Source: Geomonas limicola (GTDB taxonomy: Bacteria > Desulfobacterota > Desulfuromonadia > Geobacterales > Geobacteraceae). From it: DNA of 64,000 nucleotides. Every line of letters starts with the position of its first letter. The stretch's first letter is position 1. Location: the NCBI RefSeq assembly GCF_014193675.1, contig NZ_BLXZ01000004.1, positions 1 to 64,000 of the forward strand, in the 5' to 3' direction. Below are positions 50,155 through 57,748 of this stretch, piece after piece. Below the pieces are notes generated by a model that was not told the DNA's origin, made no database searches, and was given only the letters and a program-made list of their open reading frames with translations. A program made the translations under genes and the position numbers.

Positions 50155-50715
50155 TCAGGGCGCGGACTTGTCGACCGTGAGGGTCATTTCCAGCATTTCG
50201 ATCACGTTGTTGTGGTTGAGGACCGCCTCGAGGAGTTCCTCGGTGCTGATGGCGCCGCTGGCCCGGCGCGCTTTCCAGCGTGCGTCGAAGTGGTAGATGA
50301 TGTCGGTGAGCTCGAAGTTGACCTCCCACTCGAGGGCGAGGCAGGAGTTGGAGGCGCCGGCCCGCAAGAACTCCAGGTTCTTGGCGCGGGACAGGAGGTA
50401 GAGGGTCTCTTCGGAAATGGGACGCACGTGGGTGGGATCGCTCAGGAAGGTGTCGTGCTTGGGATGTGGAACCACCAGGTGGATCTGGGCACGGTCGCAG
50501 CAGACGCGATACAGCTCCTGGATGATCCTGCGGAAGATCTCCGGGTCCCGCCCGAGGTGCTCGAGGACATGGATCATCAGGACCTTGGAGACCGAGTTGT
50601 CCGGCCAGGGCCAGGGAAAGGTCTCCAGATCGTGCCGCAGGTCCGGCTTTCCGAACCGGTCCACGTTGAGGTACCCCGGCAGGGGGCGCAGTCCGCATCC
50701 GAGATTCAACCACAT
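50155..50715 (-). CDS. SAM-dependent methyltransferase (class I)
   Basis: This is a 186-residue class I methyltransferase. MWLNLGCGLRPLPGYLNVD is motif I with the acidic end of strand 2, HVLEHLGRDP is the typical Methyltransf_11 HVLEH, and VVPHPKHD follows. It is short but complete. Such enzymes beside glycosyltransferases usually methylate sugar hydroxyls. It lies 52 nt downstream of the TPR protein gene and is probably cotranscribed with it. Confidence 0.82.
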   Translation of the reverse strand: MWLNLGCGLRPLPGYLNVDRFGKPDLRHDLETFPWPWPDNSVSKVLMIHVLEHLGRDPEIFRRIIQELYRVCCDRAQIHLVVPHPKHDTFLSDPTHVRPISEETLYLLSRAKNLEFLRAGASNSCLALEWEVNFELTDIIYHFDARWKARRASGAISTEELLEAVLNHNNVIEMLEMTLTVDKSAP

Positions 50716-50767
50716 GGCTTACGCCCGCCTTTCCAGCGCAGTGCCACCCCTTTGTCTGCCAGGCATC

Positions 50768-51988
50768 CTAGAAGACATCGGAGGCTGCGCCATCGTACTG
50801 GTCTGCCGTCGGATCCATGGTTTTTCCCTTGGAATCCTTGCCGGCGAACTTGAAGACCATGTGCGAGGGGTCGATGGTGGCGTCGCCGGTCGAGTTCTGG
50901 GTCAGGAGGAAGGTCACCGTCGCCTGGCGCTGGTTCGGGTCGTAACTCACGCTCACCGGGTTTTGGGGGATGTAGGCCTCGGTCGGGAGCACCGGTTGCA
51001 GGTTGTTGTAGTACCCGGCAGCGCCTCCGCTCGCCTTGGTGATGGTCCAGTTCCGGGTATCCTGCACCGAAGTGCCGTCCATGTCTGAATCGAAGGAGAA
51101 GGTAAAGGTGAAGAGCTTTGAATTGTTGGGGGTGCCGGTGTTGCTGTCGACACCCAAAAGGCCGAAGAGGCTGGTGCCGGGGCCCAGGGCGCTGGGGAAG
51201 CTGTCGGCGTCTCCGCCGCCGCCGGCGACGAACTTCGGCTTGGCGACGATCGCCTTCAAGAGCGCACCCTGGGTGCTGTTGAGCGCCGTCAAACGTTCGA
51301 CTTCCAGGTTGGCGTTGGCGGTATCGCCCAGGGCGGCGTAGGCGGTCCCCAGTTCGAGGTGCGCCGCGGCCATCTTCGGCTTCAGGGCCACTGCCTGCTT
51401 CAAGACGGTCACCGCCTCCGCGGACTTCCCTTCCTTGTTGTAGGTGGCACCCAGGGCGTAGAGCGGGTTGGCGTCGTGGGGCGCCATCCGGATCACCTTC
51501 TTGAACTGGGCCTCCGCATCGCTGTAGCGCGCCTGTTGCTGGTACATCTGCCCCAGGGTGTAGGGGGCCACCGTGTCCTGGGGATTGAGCTTGATGGACT
51601 GTTTGAACTGCTTCTCGGCGTCGTTGTACTTCTTCTGCTGCAGGTAGATGTTGCCGAGGGCCAGGTTGACGGTGTCCTGTTGCGGGTCGAGGGCCAGGGA
51701 GTTCTTGTAGGTCTTGATGGCTTCGGCGTACTTTTTCTGTGCCTCGAAGGTCTTGGCCAGGTAGTTGGTGGCCTGGGTGCTCGAAGGGTCCATGGCCAAG
51801 GAGCGCTGGATCTCCTTCTGGGCCCGGGTGTAATCCTTTTTCTGGTAGAAGGCCAGGCCGCTACTTAACGCGCTCTTCGCAAGGTTGGACATCTGGCTCG
51901 ACTGGGTCGAGAGGGTGGTGTAGATGTCGTAGGCGGAGGCCTTTTCACTGGTGCTGGTAGTGGTGGCGCCATCGAGCAGGGAAGCCAT
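50768..51988 (-). CDS. TPR protein with C-terminal beta-sandwich-like domain
   Basis: The 406-residue product lacks a signal peptide or membrane segment. Residues 35-245 form about six TPRs (ALSSGLAFYQKKDYTRAQKEIQRSL, ALGNIYLQQKKYNDAEKQFKQSIKL and similar, each 34 residues). Residues 255-406 are Asp/Thr/Gly-rich, probably all-beta (FTFTFSFDSDMDGTSVQD, VSVSYDPNQRQATVTFLLT), like secreted Ig-like modules. The Ser/Thr-rich N-terminus MASLLDGATTTSTS recalls flagellar axial or hook-export substrates. Function unknown; a flagellum-associated or export-linked scaffold is possible. ATG has GGAGAAC upstream. Confidence 0.7.
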   Translation of the reverse strand: MASLLDGATTTSTSEKASAYDIYTTLSTQSSQMSNLAKSALSSGLAFYQKKDYTRAQKEIQRSLAMDPSSTQATNYLAKTFEAQKKYAEAIKTYKNSLALDPQQDTVNLALGNIYLQQKKYNDAEKQFKQSIKLNPQDTVAPYTLGQMYQQQARYSDAEAQFKKVIRMAPHDANPLYALGATYNKEGKSAEAVTVLKQAVALKPKMAAAHLELGTAYAALGDTANANLEVERLTALNSTQGALLKAIVAKPKFVAGGGGDADSFPSALGPGTSLFGLLGVDSNTGTPNNSKLFTFTFSFDSDMDGTSVQDTRNWTITKASGGAAGYYNNLQPVLPTEAYIPQNPVSVSYDPNQRQATVTFLLTQNSTGDATIDPSHMVFKFAGKDSKGKTMDPTADQYDGAASDVF

Positions 51989-52093
51989 AGTCGTTCTCCA
52001 ATCGTGCAGGCAGTCGGAGTGGTGCAGTCAACGTTTCGGCTCGAGGCCGTGACAACTTGAGTGAAAAATGCGGCCGCCACCGGCAGGCGCAGA

Positions 52094-52131
52094 CCGCGGC
52101 GCCGCTACCCGGACGGGAGGCGGCGCCGCGG
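52094..52131. repeat. Perfect 12-bp GC inverted repeat
   Basis: CCGCGGCGCCGC (52094-52105) and GCGGCGCCGCGG (52120-52131) can form a 12-bp hairpin, with CCCG-GA-CGGG able to extend structure in the loop. It sits in the 229-bp gap between two minus-strand genes, after the stop of the GT2-TPR gene. It lacks a U-run, so it is not a standard intrinsic terminator. I saw no clear promoter in this gap. Confidence 0.6.
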
Positions 52132-52217
52132 CGTCTGGCAGGCGATGGCTTCAAGCGGCGACGTTGGTCGAGGTGGCCGGTCGCTTGCCGGATTTTCTCA
52201 ACCTCGACCCGGTATTT

Positions 52218-54038
52218 TTACCCGTTTACCACCTGGCGCAGGTTGGCCAGGCATTCCCGCGCGTCCTGGTTCCAGGGTTCCAGCTGGGTGACCTTCCCGT
52301 AAAAGCTCTTCGCCTCCTCGGGGCGCTCCAGGACGGTGCAGATCTTGCCGAGGTTCATGAGCGTCTCGATGTTCTTGGGCTCTTTTTCCAAGAGCTTCAG
52401 GTAGATGGCAATGGCACCGTCCACGTCGTGACCTTCGACGAAGTAGAAATCGGCCAGGTTCTTCTGGAAGGTGGAGTTGCCGGGGGCCAGGACGGCCGCC
52501 TGCTCGTAGTGGTGCAGGGCTTTCTCCTTGTCTCCTTCCTGGTAACTGAGCACCGCAAGGTCGTTGTGCGCAGGGGCGAAGCCGGGGTAGCTCTTCAGGG
52601 TGGTTTCCAGTTCCCGGGCGGCGCCTGACAGGTCGCCCTCGCTTACCAACCCCTGCACCCTCTCGTAACGCTCCTCCGCGGTTTCCTCGTCGTCCTCGGC
52701 TGCTGCGGCTGTCTCGCGCAACTGGCAGATGCGCTGGCGCACCTCCTGGTTCCAGGGCTCGATGTCCAGTACCCGCTGATAGAAGATCTTCGCCTCGTCG
52801 GGCTGTCCCACCGTCTCGCAGATGACACCGAGGTTGGTCAGGGTCTCCGTGTCACGCGGCTCCTTCTGGTGCAGGTCGAGGTAGATGGCGATCGCCTCGT
52901 CGACCTCGCCGGCGGCCACGAACAAGAGGTCTGCCAGGTTCTTGCGATAGGTGTTCTCCTGCGGGGCAAGCGCCACCGCCCTGCGGTAGTGGCTGAGGGC
53001 CGTCTCGGCGTCATCCTGCTGCACCAGCAAGGTGGCATAGTCGTTGTGTGCCTGGGCGTGGTCGGGATAGCGGACCAGGTGCTCACGGAGCGCTTCCAGG
53101 GCGTCACCGGTGGCGCCGGCCGCCACGAGTTCCTCGACCGACCGGTAGGCCGCTTCGGCGCTCAGGGGCGCTTGCGGTGCCGGGGCGGCTGCCGCTGGCG
53201 CTACAAAAGCTTGGGCAGGTTGCGGAGGGATCTCGGTGCTCGGCGAAGACGCCGGGGCCGCTGTCACGGGGAGCGCGCACTGGCGCCCGGTCGCCGGGTA
53301 GTTCTGTTTCAGGTCGGCAAGCTCGCGCTGGGAGCCTTCCTGGCCGAGCGACGTACCGGTCTCCACCAGGCGCAGCCCGACGAACTCCTCGACATGCAGC
53401 ATGGTGAAGTTGTCCACCACCCGCAGCAGGAAGTGGCGCAGCGCCTCGCACTGGAACTTGGCGTCGAACGCGCCGACCGCGTCGTTGAGTTCGCGGCGCC
53501 AGACCGGATGCGGGGCAATCAGGGAGAGCTGCAGCAACTGCTGCGCACTGTAGTGGGGCCAGATCATCTTCCCGTAGCTCGTGTGGTTCGCGAAGGTCTC
53601 GTGGGGGATGGCGGTAAAGCAGGTATCGCCGTAGGCGAGCATGGCGTCGGGACGGGACTCCAGCGTGTTCACCAGCAGCTCGTAGGCATCGCTGCGCAGG
53701 CGGTCGCTCGGCTCCAGCACCGTCAGGTAGCTTCCCGAGGCGATCTTGAGCGCCAGGTTCAGCCCGGCACCGGCCCCCTCGTCTGCCGCGGTCCTCACGG
53801 CGACCAGGTTCGCGTAGCGGCGCTGCAGGTCTACGACCACCGACCACTCGGATTGTTCCGAGCCCTGGTCCACCACGATCACTTCCATCCGTTGGGCGAC
53901 CGTCTGTTCCATGAGTCCGTTCAGGCACTCCCTGAGGTAGGACTCCTTGTTGCGGGTCACCAGGATGACCGAGATGAGCGGTCGCTTGACGACGCCGGCG
54001 ACCATTTCGCCAGCCGGGCGATTAACGAGTTGCCTCAT
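52218..54038 (-). CDS. GT2 glycosyltransferase with duplicated TPR block
   Basis: The 606-residue protein has an N-terminal GT2 domain (20-240; ISVILVTRNKESYLRECL, VIVVDQGSEQSEW, TVLEPSDRLRSDAY). A low-complexity Ala/Pro linker follows (255-295). Then come two copies of a block of about 135 residues (about 305-440 and 455-595) that share PAHND/QAHNDYA, LHHYE/LSHYRRA, NLADFYFVEG and AIAIYLKLLEKEPK almost residue for residue. ATG 54036-54038 has GGGAGA upstream. It is driven by the sigma-54 type promoter at 54127-54141. It probably adds a sugar to protein-bound glycan, with the TPRs binding the acceptor. Confidence 0.82.
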   Translation of the reverse strand: MRQLVNRPAGEMVAGVVKRPLISVILVTRNKESYLRECLNGLMEQTVAQRMEVIVVDQGSEQSEWSVVVDLQRRYANLVAVRTAADEGAGAGLNLALKIASGSYLTVLEPSDRLRSDAYELLVNTLESRPDAMLAYGDTCFTAIPHETFANHTSYGKMIWPHYSAQQLLQLSLIAPHPVWRRELNDAVGAFDAKFQCEALRHFLLRVVDNFTMLHVEEFVGLRLVETGTSLGQEGSQRELADLKQNYPATGRQCALPVTAAPASSPSTEIPPQPAQAFVAPAAAAPAPQAPLSAEAAYRSVEELVAAGATGDALEALREHLVRYPDHAQAHNDYATLLVQQDDAETALSHYRRAVALAPQENTYRKNLADLLFVAAGEVDEAIAIYLDLHQKEPRDTETLTNLGVICETVGQPDEAKIFYQRVLDIEPWNQEVRQRICQLRETAAAAEDDEETAEERYERVQGLVSEGDLSGAARELETTLKSYPGFAPAHNDLAVLSYQEGDKEKALHHYEQAAVLAPGNSTFQKNLADFYFVEGHDVDGAIAIYLKLLEKEPKNIETLMNLGKICTVLERPEEAKSFYGKVTQLEPWNQDARECLANLRQVVNG

Positions 54039-54126
54039 GAGGTTGTCTCCCTTATCCGGACGTAAAGATTTTGGCGGTGCTGCTTTGGGACGAACAGCGC
54101 TTCTGCCGTGGGTCTGGCTCGATTTT

Positions 54127-54141
54127 GCAATTGATATGCCA
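54127..54141 (-). promoter_or_regulatory. Sigma-54 (-24/-12) promoter, minus strand
   Basis: The minus strand reads TGGCAT-ATCAA-TTGC followed by AAAAT, one mismatch to consensus with correct GG/GC spacing. The predicted start is near 54115, 77 nt before the ATG at 54038. Confidence 0.75.
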
Positions 54142-54226
54142 GAGGTCCTGGAGCCAAGTCTCAGGCGTGCCGTGGGTTCGACGTTCCGTTTCAGGGCGCG
54201 GGCTCACGGGCAGCGGGGCTGGTCGC

Positions 54227-54275
54227 GTCAAAATATTGGTGGCCGATCCGGAGCGCTTCCGGTCAAATCGTTGAC
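54227..54275. promoter_or_regulatory. Two FleQ-box-like dyads between divergent promoters
   Basis: GTCAA-ATCG-TTGAC at 54262-54275 is a perfect dyad of the FleQ-box form GTCAA-N4-TTGAC. GTCAA-AATA-TTGG at 54227-54239 is a near copy, and its A/T-rich centre is close to the TAAA of the published FleQ box. They lie about 85-150 bp upstream of the minus-strand promoter and about 120-170 bp upstream of the plus-strand one. Confidence 0.5.
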
Positions 54276-54394
54276 AGGGGCTGCCAGGGTTCCTGGCCGG
54301 GGGGAGCCGCAGGCCCGGTTGACGGCGCTGAACGGGAGTCTCCCTGGTGGGAGCGGGGCCTCGCTCCCGGTCGCGAAAGGGTGCGAGGCCGTGG

Positions 54395-54409
54395 CGGCAG
54401 GTAACTTGC
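54395..54409 (+). promoter_or_regulatory. Sigma-54 (-24/-12) promoter, plus strand
   Basis: CGGCAG-GTAAC-TTGC followed by AT keeps GG and GC at the right distance with a perfect -12 element and two changes in the -24 element. Predicted start near 54421, 79 nt before the ATG at 54500. Confidence 0.55.
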
Positions 54410-54499
54410 ATCCGACACGCCGGCCGTTACTATCAGCCGGGCCGGACCAGGGTCTCCCTCGCGGAGCCCTCGGTGCTGGAGCCCGAAGGAAGGAGAGAC

Positions 54500-55762
54500 A
54501 TGCTCAGCAACAATGGACACCTGAGGGTCGCCCTCATATCCGCCGATCTGGGGGGGGTGCGGGGTAACCGGACCGCTCACTATGTCGCCCAGGAACTCCC
54601 GGAGGGGTGGTCGCTCGACGTATTCTTCTTCGACGACGCCACCTTTCCCCAGCGCGCCTCCCTGTCCCCCCGGTTGCAGGCCAAGATCCCCAAGATGCTC
54701 GGCTACGAGCTGGCGCCCGGTTACGACTTCTACATCTGGCTCGACAGCTCCTTCATCCTGGCGCACCCGCAGGCGGTCAGCTGGCTGGTAGGTGTCTGCC
54801 GGGACAAGGATCTGGTGCTGTTCCGGCACCCGTACCGCACCTCGCTCGGCGAGGAGCTGGCGTACATGCAGGACCAGATGCAGACCGGCAACGGCTACCT
54901 CCTGGAGCGCTACCAGTCCGAGCCGGTCGAGGACCAGGTGGCGTTGTATCTGGCGGACCAGGGCTTTCGCGACGAGCGGCTCTTTGCCTGCGGTGCCTTC
55001 GTCTACAGCGGTGCCCTCACCGCCGCGGAGTACAACCTCCTGCCGCTCTGGTTTTACCACAACGCCCGCTACAGCATTCAGGACCAGTTGAGCCTCCCCT
55101 ACCTGGTGAGCACCCTCGAGCGCGCCGGGCTCAAGGTCGGCTGTTTCCCCGAGGGGATCTTTACCTGCCGGTACCTAAGCCACTGCGAGGTGCCGGCTGC
55201 GCCGGAACAGGCAAGCAACGTCGGCAAGTGGGATACCTGGTATCAGGGGCTGTCCCAGGCACCGGGGGCCTTCAGGTATTCCGATACCGTGACCTACGAG
55301 ATGGGGCGCGATTTCCTGGCGGACTGCCGGGTGGTCGAGGACTGGGGGACCGGAGCGGGGGGGTTCAAGCGCTTCCGGCCCGATGCGATCGGAGTCGACG
55401 GCAGCAATACCCCGCATGCCGAGAAGAAGTATGTCGACCTGGTGAACTACACCTCGCCGTGCGAGGGGATCTTCATGCGGCATGTCCTGGAGCACAACTA
55501 CCAGTGGCAGGCGATTCTGCGCAACGCGCTTGGTTCCGCAACGAAGAAGCTGTGCATCGTCCTTTTTACCCCGCTTGCCGATACCTCTTCCCGGGAGATC
55601 GCGCACAACAGGGCGCACGGCGTCGATGTGCCGGATCTCTCCCTGGGGCGCGAGGAACTGGAAGGGATCCTGCGCGAATTCCAGCCGCACTCCGTCGAGA
55701 TGGTCCGGATCGACAGCGAGACCGGCTACGGTCAGGAGTACCTGCTCTACATCCAGAAGTAA
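54500..55762 (+). CDS. Glycosyltransferase-methyltransferase fusion
   Basis: I chose ATG 54500, which has AGGAG 5 nt upstream; the open frame before it is non-coding leader. The 420-residue product has an N-terminal domain (10-235) like DUF616/TOD1-type glycosyltransferases (YDFYIWLDSSFILAHP, GEELAYMQDQM, FACGAFVYSG). A C-terminal methyltransferase-like domain (270-420) has CRVVEDWGTGAGGFKRF near 280, DAIGVDGS and RHVLEHN near 327. It is the only island gene on the plus strand and has its own sigma-54 type promoter. The 192-bp gap after it shows no firm terminator. Confidence 0.75.
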   Translation: MLSNNGHLRVALISADLGGVRGNRTAHYVAQELPEGWSLDVFFFDDATFPQRASLSPRLQAKIPKMLGYELAPGYDFYIWLDSSFILAHPQAVSWLVGVCRDKDLVLFRHPYRTSLGEELAYMQDQMQTGNGYLLERYQSEPVEDQVALYLADQGFRDERLFACGAFVYSGALTAAEYNLLPLWFYHNARYSIQDQLSLPYLVSTLERAGLKVGCFPEGIFTCRYLSHCEVPAAPEQASNVGKWDTWYQGLSQAPGAFRYSDTVTYEMGRDFLADCRVVEDWGTGAGGFKRFRPDAIGVDGSNTPHAEKKYVDLVNYTSPCEGIFMRHVLEHNYQWQAILRNALGSATKKLCIVLFTPLADTSSREIAHNRAHGVDVPDLSLGREELEGILREFQPHSVEMVRIDSETGYGQEYLLYIQK

Positions 55763-55954
55763 GAGCCGACGTACGCGACTGACTGCGTGTCCGCATCTCG
55801 TTTTTGGGGCTAGAAAATGTCAAGGGGGGTTGACTCTTTTAAATAGAATGTCTTAATCTACCATTGGTAAGAATTTCCCTGCGAAGAACTACACTGAGCA
55901 ACCGCTCGGACCGGGTTCGATACGCGGACGGAAGCCCCGCAAAAGGAGGAGCAG

Positions 55955-56293
55955 ATGAAACGGCACGAGGCAGCTCTGGAAGTTCTGGACGCGGTCCCCA
56001 ATCTGGCCACCATTGCGCGGGTGCTTTCCGCCGCGGCCGACGAAGCCGCCGGCGAGGGGGGCGGCCCCGAGCGCGACCCAGCCGTGCGGCTGATCGCCTA
56101 TCGCCTGGCCCGTCTCTGCCAGGTCGACGACATCACCTACGGGTACGACCCCGTCACCCTGGCCGATACCTACTGTACGCTGATGAAGGAGTGCAAGGCC
56201 AGGGCGACCGAGAGCACCGATGAGCTCGTCTTCCCGCTCCCTGACCTCTTCACCCCCACCAAGCGGCTCCCCTTCGACCCGCGTTCCCGCTAA
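55955..56293 (+). CDS. Small helical protein of unknown function, tandem paralog A
   Basis: The 112-residue product starts at ATG 55955 behind AAAAGGAGGA, a very strong ribosome site. MKRHEAALEVLDAV, AADEAAGEG, DPAVRLIAYRLARLCQVDDITYGYDP (split as RLIAYRLARLCQ and YGYDP) and TLADTYCTLMKECKA are shared with the gene 116 nt downstream. It is predicted to be mostly helical, soluble, without a signal peptide. I do not recognise the family. The AT-rich stretch upstream (55820-55880, including TTGACT) may hold a promoter, but no good -10 element was found. Confidence 0.75.
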   Translation: MKRHEAALEVLDAVPNLATIARVLSAAADEAAGEGGGPERDPAVRLIAYRLARLCQVDDITYGYDPVTLADTYCTLMKECKARATESTDELVFPLPDLFTPTKRLPFDPRSR

Positions 56294-56409
56294 GCCGTTC
56301 TCCGGAGGCTCACCACCTCCGGGCCACTTCGCCACGTCCAGCTTTGCCAGTATGAGTTCCCCAAAACTTGAGGAGTGCGGGAGAGGCCTCCCGTCCCCGG
56401 AGGTGCACC

Positions 56410-56739
56410 ATGAAACGCCACAAGGACGCGTTGGGAATCCAGGAGGGTGCCATCAACATCCGGGCCATGGCCCGATCGCTGGTGGTTGCGGCCGAAGAAG
56501 CGGCCGGCGAGGGGGTGGGGGCCGAGCAGGACGCGGCGGTGCGCATGATAGTGCACCGCCTGGCGCGCGTCTGTCGGGTAGACCTGGTCTCCTACGGCTA
56601 TGACCCTGAAACCCTGGCCGACACCTTCCAGTTGCTGGTCCAGGAATGCACGGCCAAGGTACAAAGCGGCGCCGGCGCCATCGGCAGCGACCAGGCTCCG
56701 GTCATGCTGGAAGGTGGGGAGCGCCGGGGCTCCCGGTAG
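56410..56739 (+). CDS. Small helical protein of unknown function, tandem paralog B
   Basis: I chose ATG 56410, with GGAGG 6 nt upstream; the frame is open 14 codons further, but that part does not match paralog A. The 109-residue product matches paralog A along its central 80 residues (MKRHKDALG, AAEEAAGEG, HRLARVCRVD, SYGYDPETLADTF, LVQECTAK) and differs at the C-terminus. Its 3' end overlaps the convergent phosphoesterase gene by 38 nt. The leader before it contains an inverted repeat CCGGAGG/CCTCCGG (about 56302-56324). Function unknown. Confidence 0.72.
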   Translation: MKRHKDALGIQEGAINIRAMARSLVVAAEEAAGEGVGAEQDAAVRMIVHRLARVCRVDLVSYGYDPETLADTFQLLVQECTAKVQSGAGAIGSDQAPVMLEGGERRGSR

Positions 56740-57553
56740 CGTTTACCAGGGTCACCAGGGCCAGTTCGGGCCTGATGTTGATGCGGATGGGAAGGCCGCT
56801 CTCGCCCAGGCCGCCGCTCACGATGAGCGTGGTGTGGCCGTTTCGGAAGAGGCCGTAGTCCCAGGGGGGGAAGAAGCCGATGCGCGGCACGTAGGCGGCG
56901 CCGACGATCGGCAGGCGGATCTGGCCGCCGTGGGTATGCCCCGCCAGCAGGAGATCGAGCCCGAGCTGGGTGGCCTGGGGGAAGAGCATCGGGGAGTGGG
57001 TGAGCAAAACCCGCGGTTCCCCGGCAGCGGTCCCGGTGAGCGCCTGGTCCAGCCGGTCCCGCCCGGTGATCGGGTCGTCTACCCCGGCGATCCAGAGCCG
57101 CTGCCCGCTCCTCTCGAGAGGCGCCGCGCTGTTGAACAACATCTGGGCACCTGCCTCTTCCAGCCTCTGGGCAAACTCCAGCCCGCGCTCCAGCCGCCAA
57201 TCGTGATTCCCCAGTACCGCGAAGACCGGGCGGTCCGCCGCCCTGCGCAGCGAGGTGAGCAGTTCGAGCGCCGGGGTGAGCACCGGGCGGTACCCGTTCA
57301 CCAGGTCGCCGGTCACGGCAATGACGTCGTAGTGTTCCTGCTGAACCAGTGCCACCAGCTCCTCGCCAGCCGTACCGAACTCCTTGTCGTGCAGATCACT
57401 CAGGTGCAGGATCGTGAACCCCTCGAACGCGGCGGGAAGCTGTCGCACCGGCACGGTGTAGCGCCGGACCGCCACCGAGAGTCTCTCCAGGTAGAGGTAG
57501 GGGAACAACGAGGCGCTCCCCATCAAGAACATGCGTCGCGAAATTGCTGCCAT
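56702..57553 (-). CDS. Metallophosphoesterase with Tat-like N-terminus (YkuE/YaeI type)
   Basis: The 283-residue protein has all calcineurin-like metal motifs in order: HLSDLHD, GDLVNGYR, GNHDWR, LLTHSP and GHTHGGQIRLP. The N-terminus SRRMFLMGSASLFPYLYL looks like a Tat or membrane-anchor signal, as in YkuE. Such enzymes hydrolyse phosphomonoesters or UDP-diacylglucosamine-type diphosphates at the membrane. ATG 57551-57553 has GGAGG 9 nt upstream. The gene is convergent with paralog B and divergent from the release-factor-like gene. Confidence 0.87.
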   Translation of the reverse strand: MAAISRRMFLMGSASLFPYLYLERLSVAVRRYTVPVRQLPAAFEGFTILHLSDLHDKEFGTAGEELVALVQQEHYDVIAVTGDLVNGYRPVLTPALELLTSLRRAADRPVFAVLGNHDWRLERGLEFAQRLEEAGAQMLFNSAAPLERSGQRLWIAGVDDPITGRDRLDQALTGTAAGEPRVLLTHSPMLFPQATQLGLDLLLAGHTHGGQIRLPIVGAAYVPRIGFFPPWDYGLFRNGHTTLIVSGGLGESGLPIRINIRPELALVTLVNATGSPGAPHLPA

Positions 57554-57701
57554 TATTTTGACCTCCGGAATGCCCGGGCTTCTGACATCGGGCGGTTGCC
57601 ATTCGAGATGTAAGTAAATTCTAACTCAACTGCGGACGCTCAGGTACTTACTCTTCCTGAGCCGGGAAGCCGGGTGCCGCGGGAAAAAGACGCAGATGCC
57701 T

Positions 57702-57731
57702 TTGACTTCGCCCCCTTGCTGAGGCTATCAT
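57702..57731 (+). promoter_or_regulatory. Sigma-70 promoter of the release-factor-like gene
   Basis: TTGACT (57702-57707), an 18-bp spacer and TATCAT (57726-57731) lie just before the gene. Each box differs from consensus by one base. The start of transcription would be near 57738, giving a leader of about 11 nt that still includes the GGGGGA ribosome site. Confidence 0.6.
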
Positions 57732-57748
57732 GCCCGCCAGGGGGAATC

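Larger units (their letters stand above)
54039..54499. other. Divergent intergenic region with two sigma-54 promoters and shared dyads
   Basis: This 461-bp region lies between the minus-strand GT2-TPR gene and the plus-strand glycosyltransferase-methyltransferase gene. Each direction has a -24/-12 element. Two GTCAA/TTGAC dyads lie between them at enhancer distance from both. No gene is visible here. Confidence 0.6.

Noticed and set aside
55820..55954. Possible riboswitch (c-di-GMP type) or sigma-70 promoter before paralog A
   Set aside because: Small hairpins are present but the conserved c-di-GMP aptamer sequence is not, and TTGACT has no good -10 partner at 16-18 bp.
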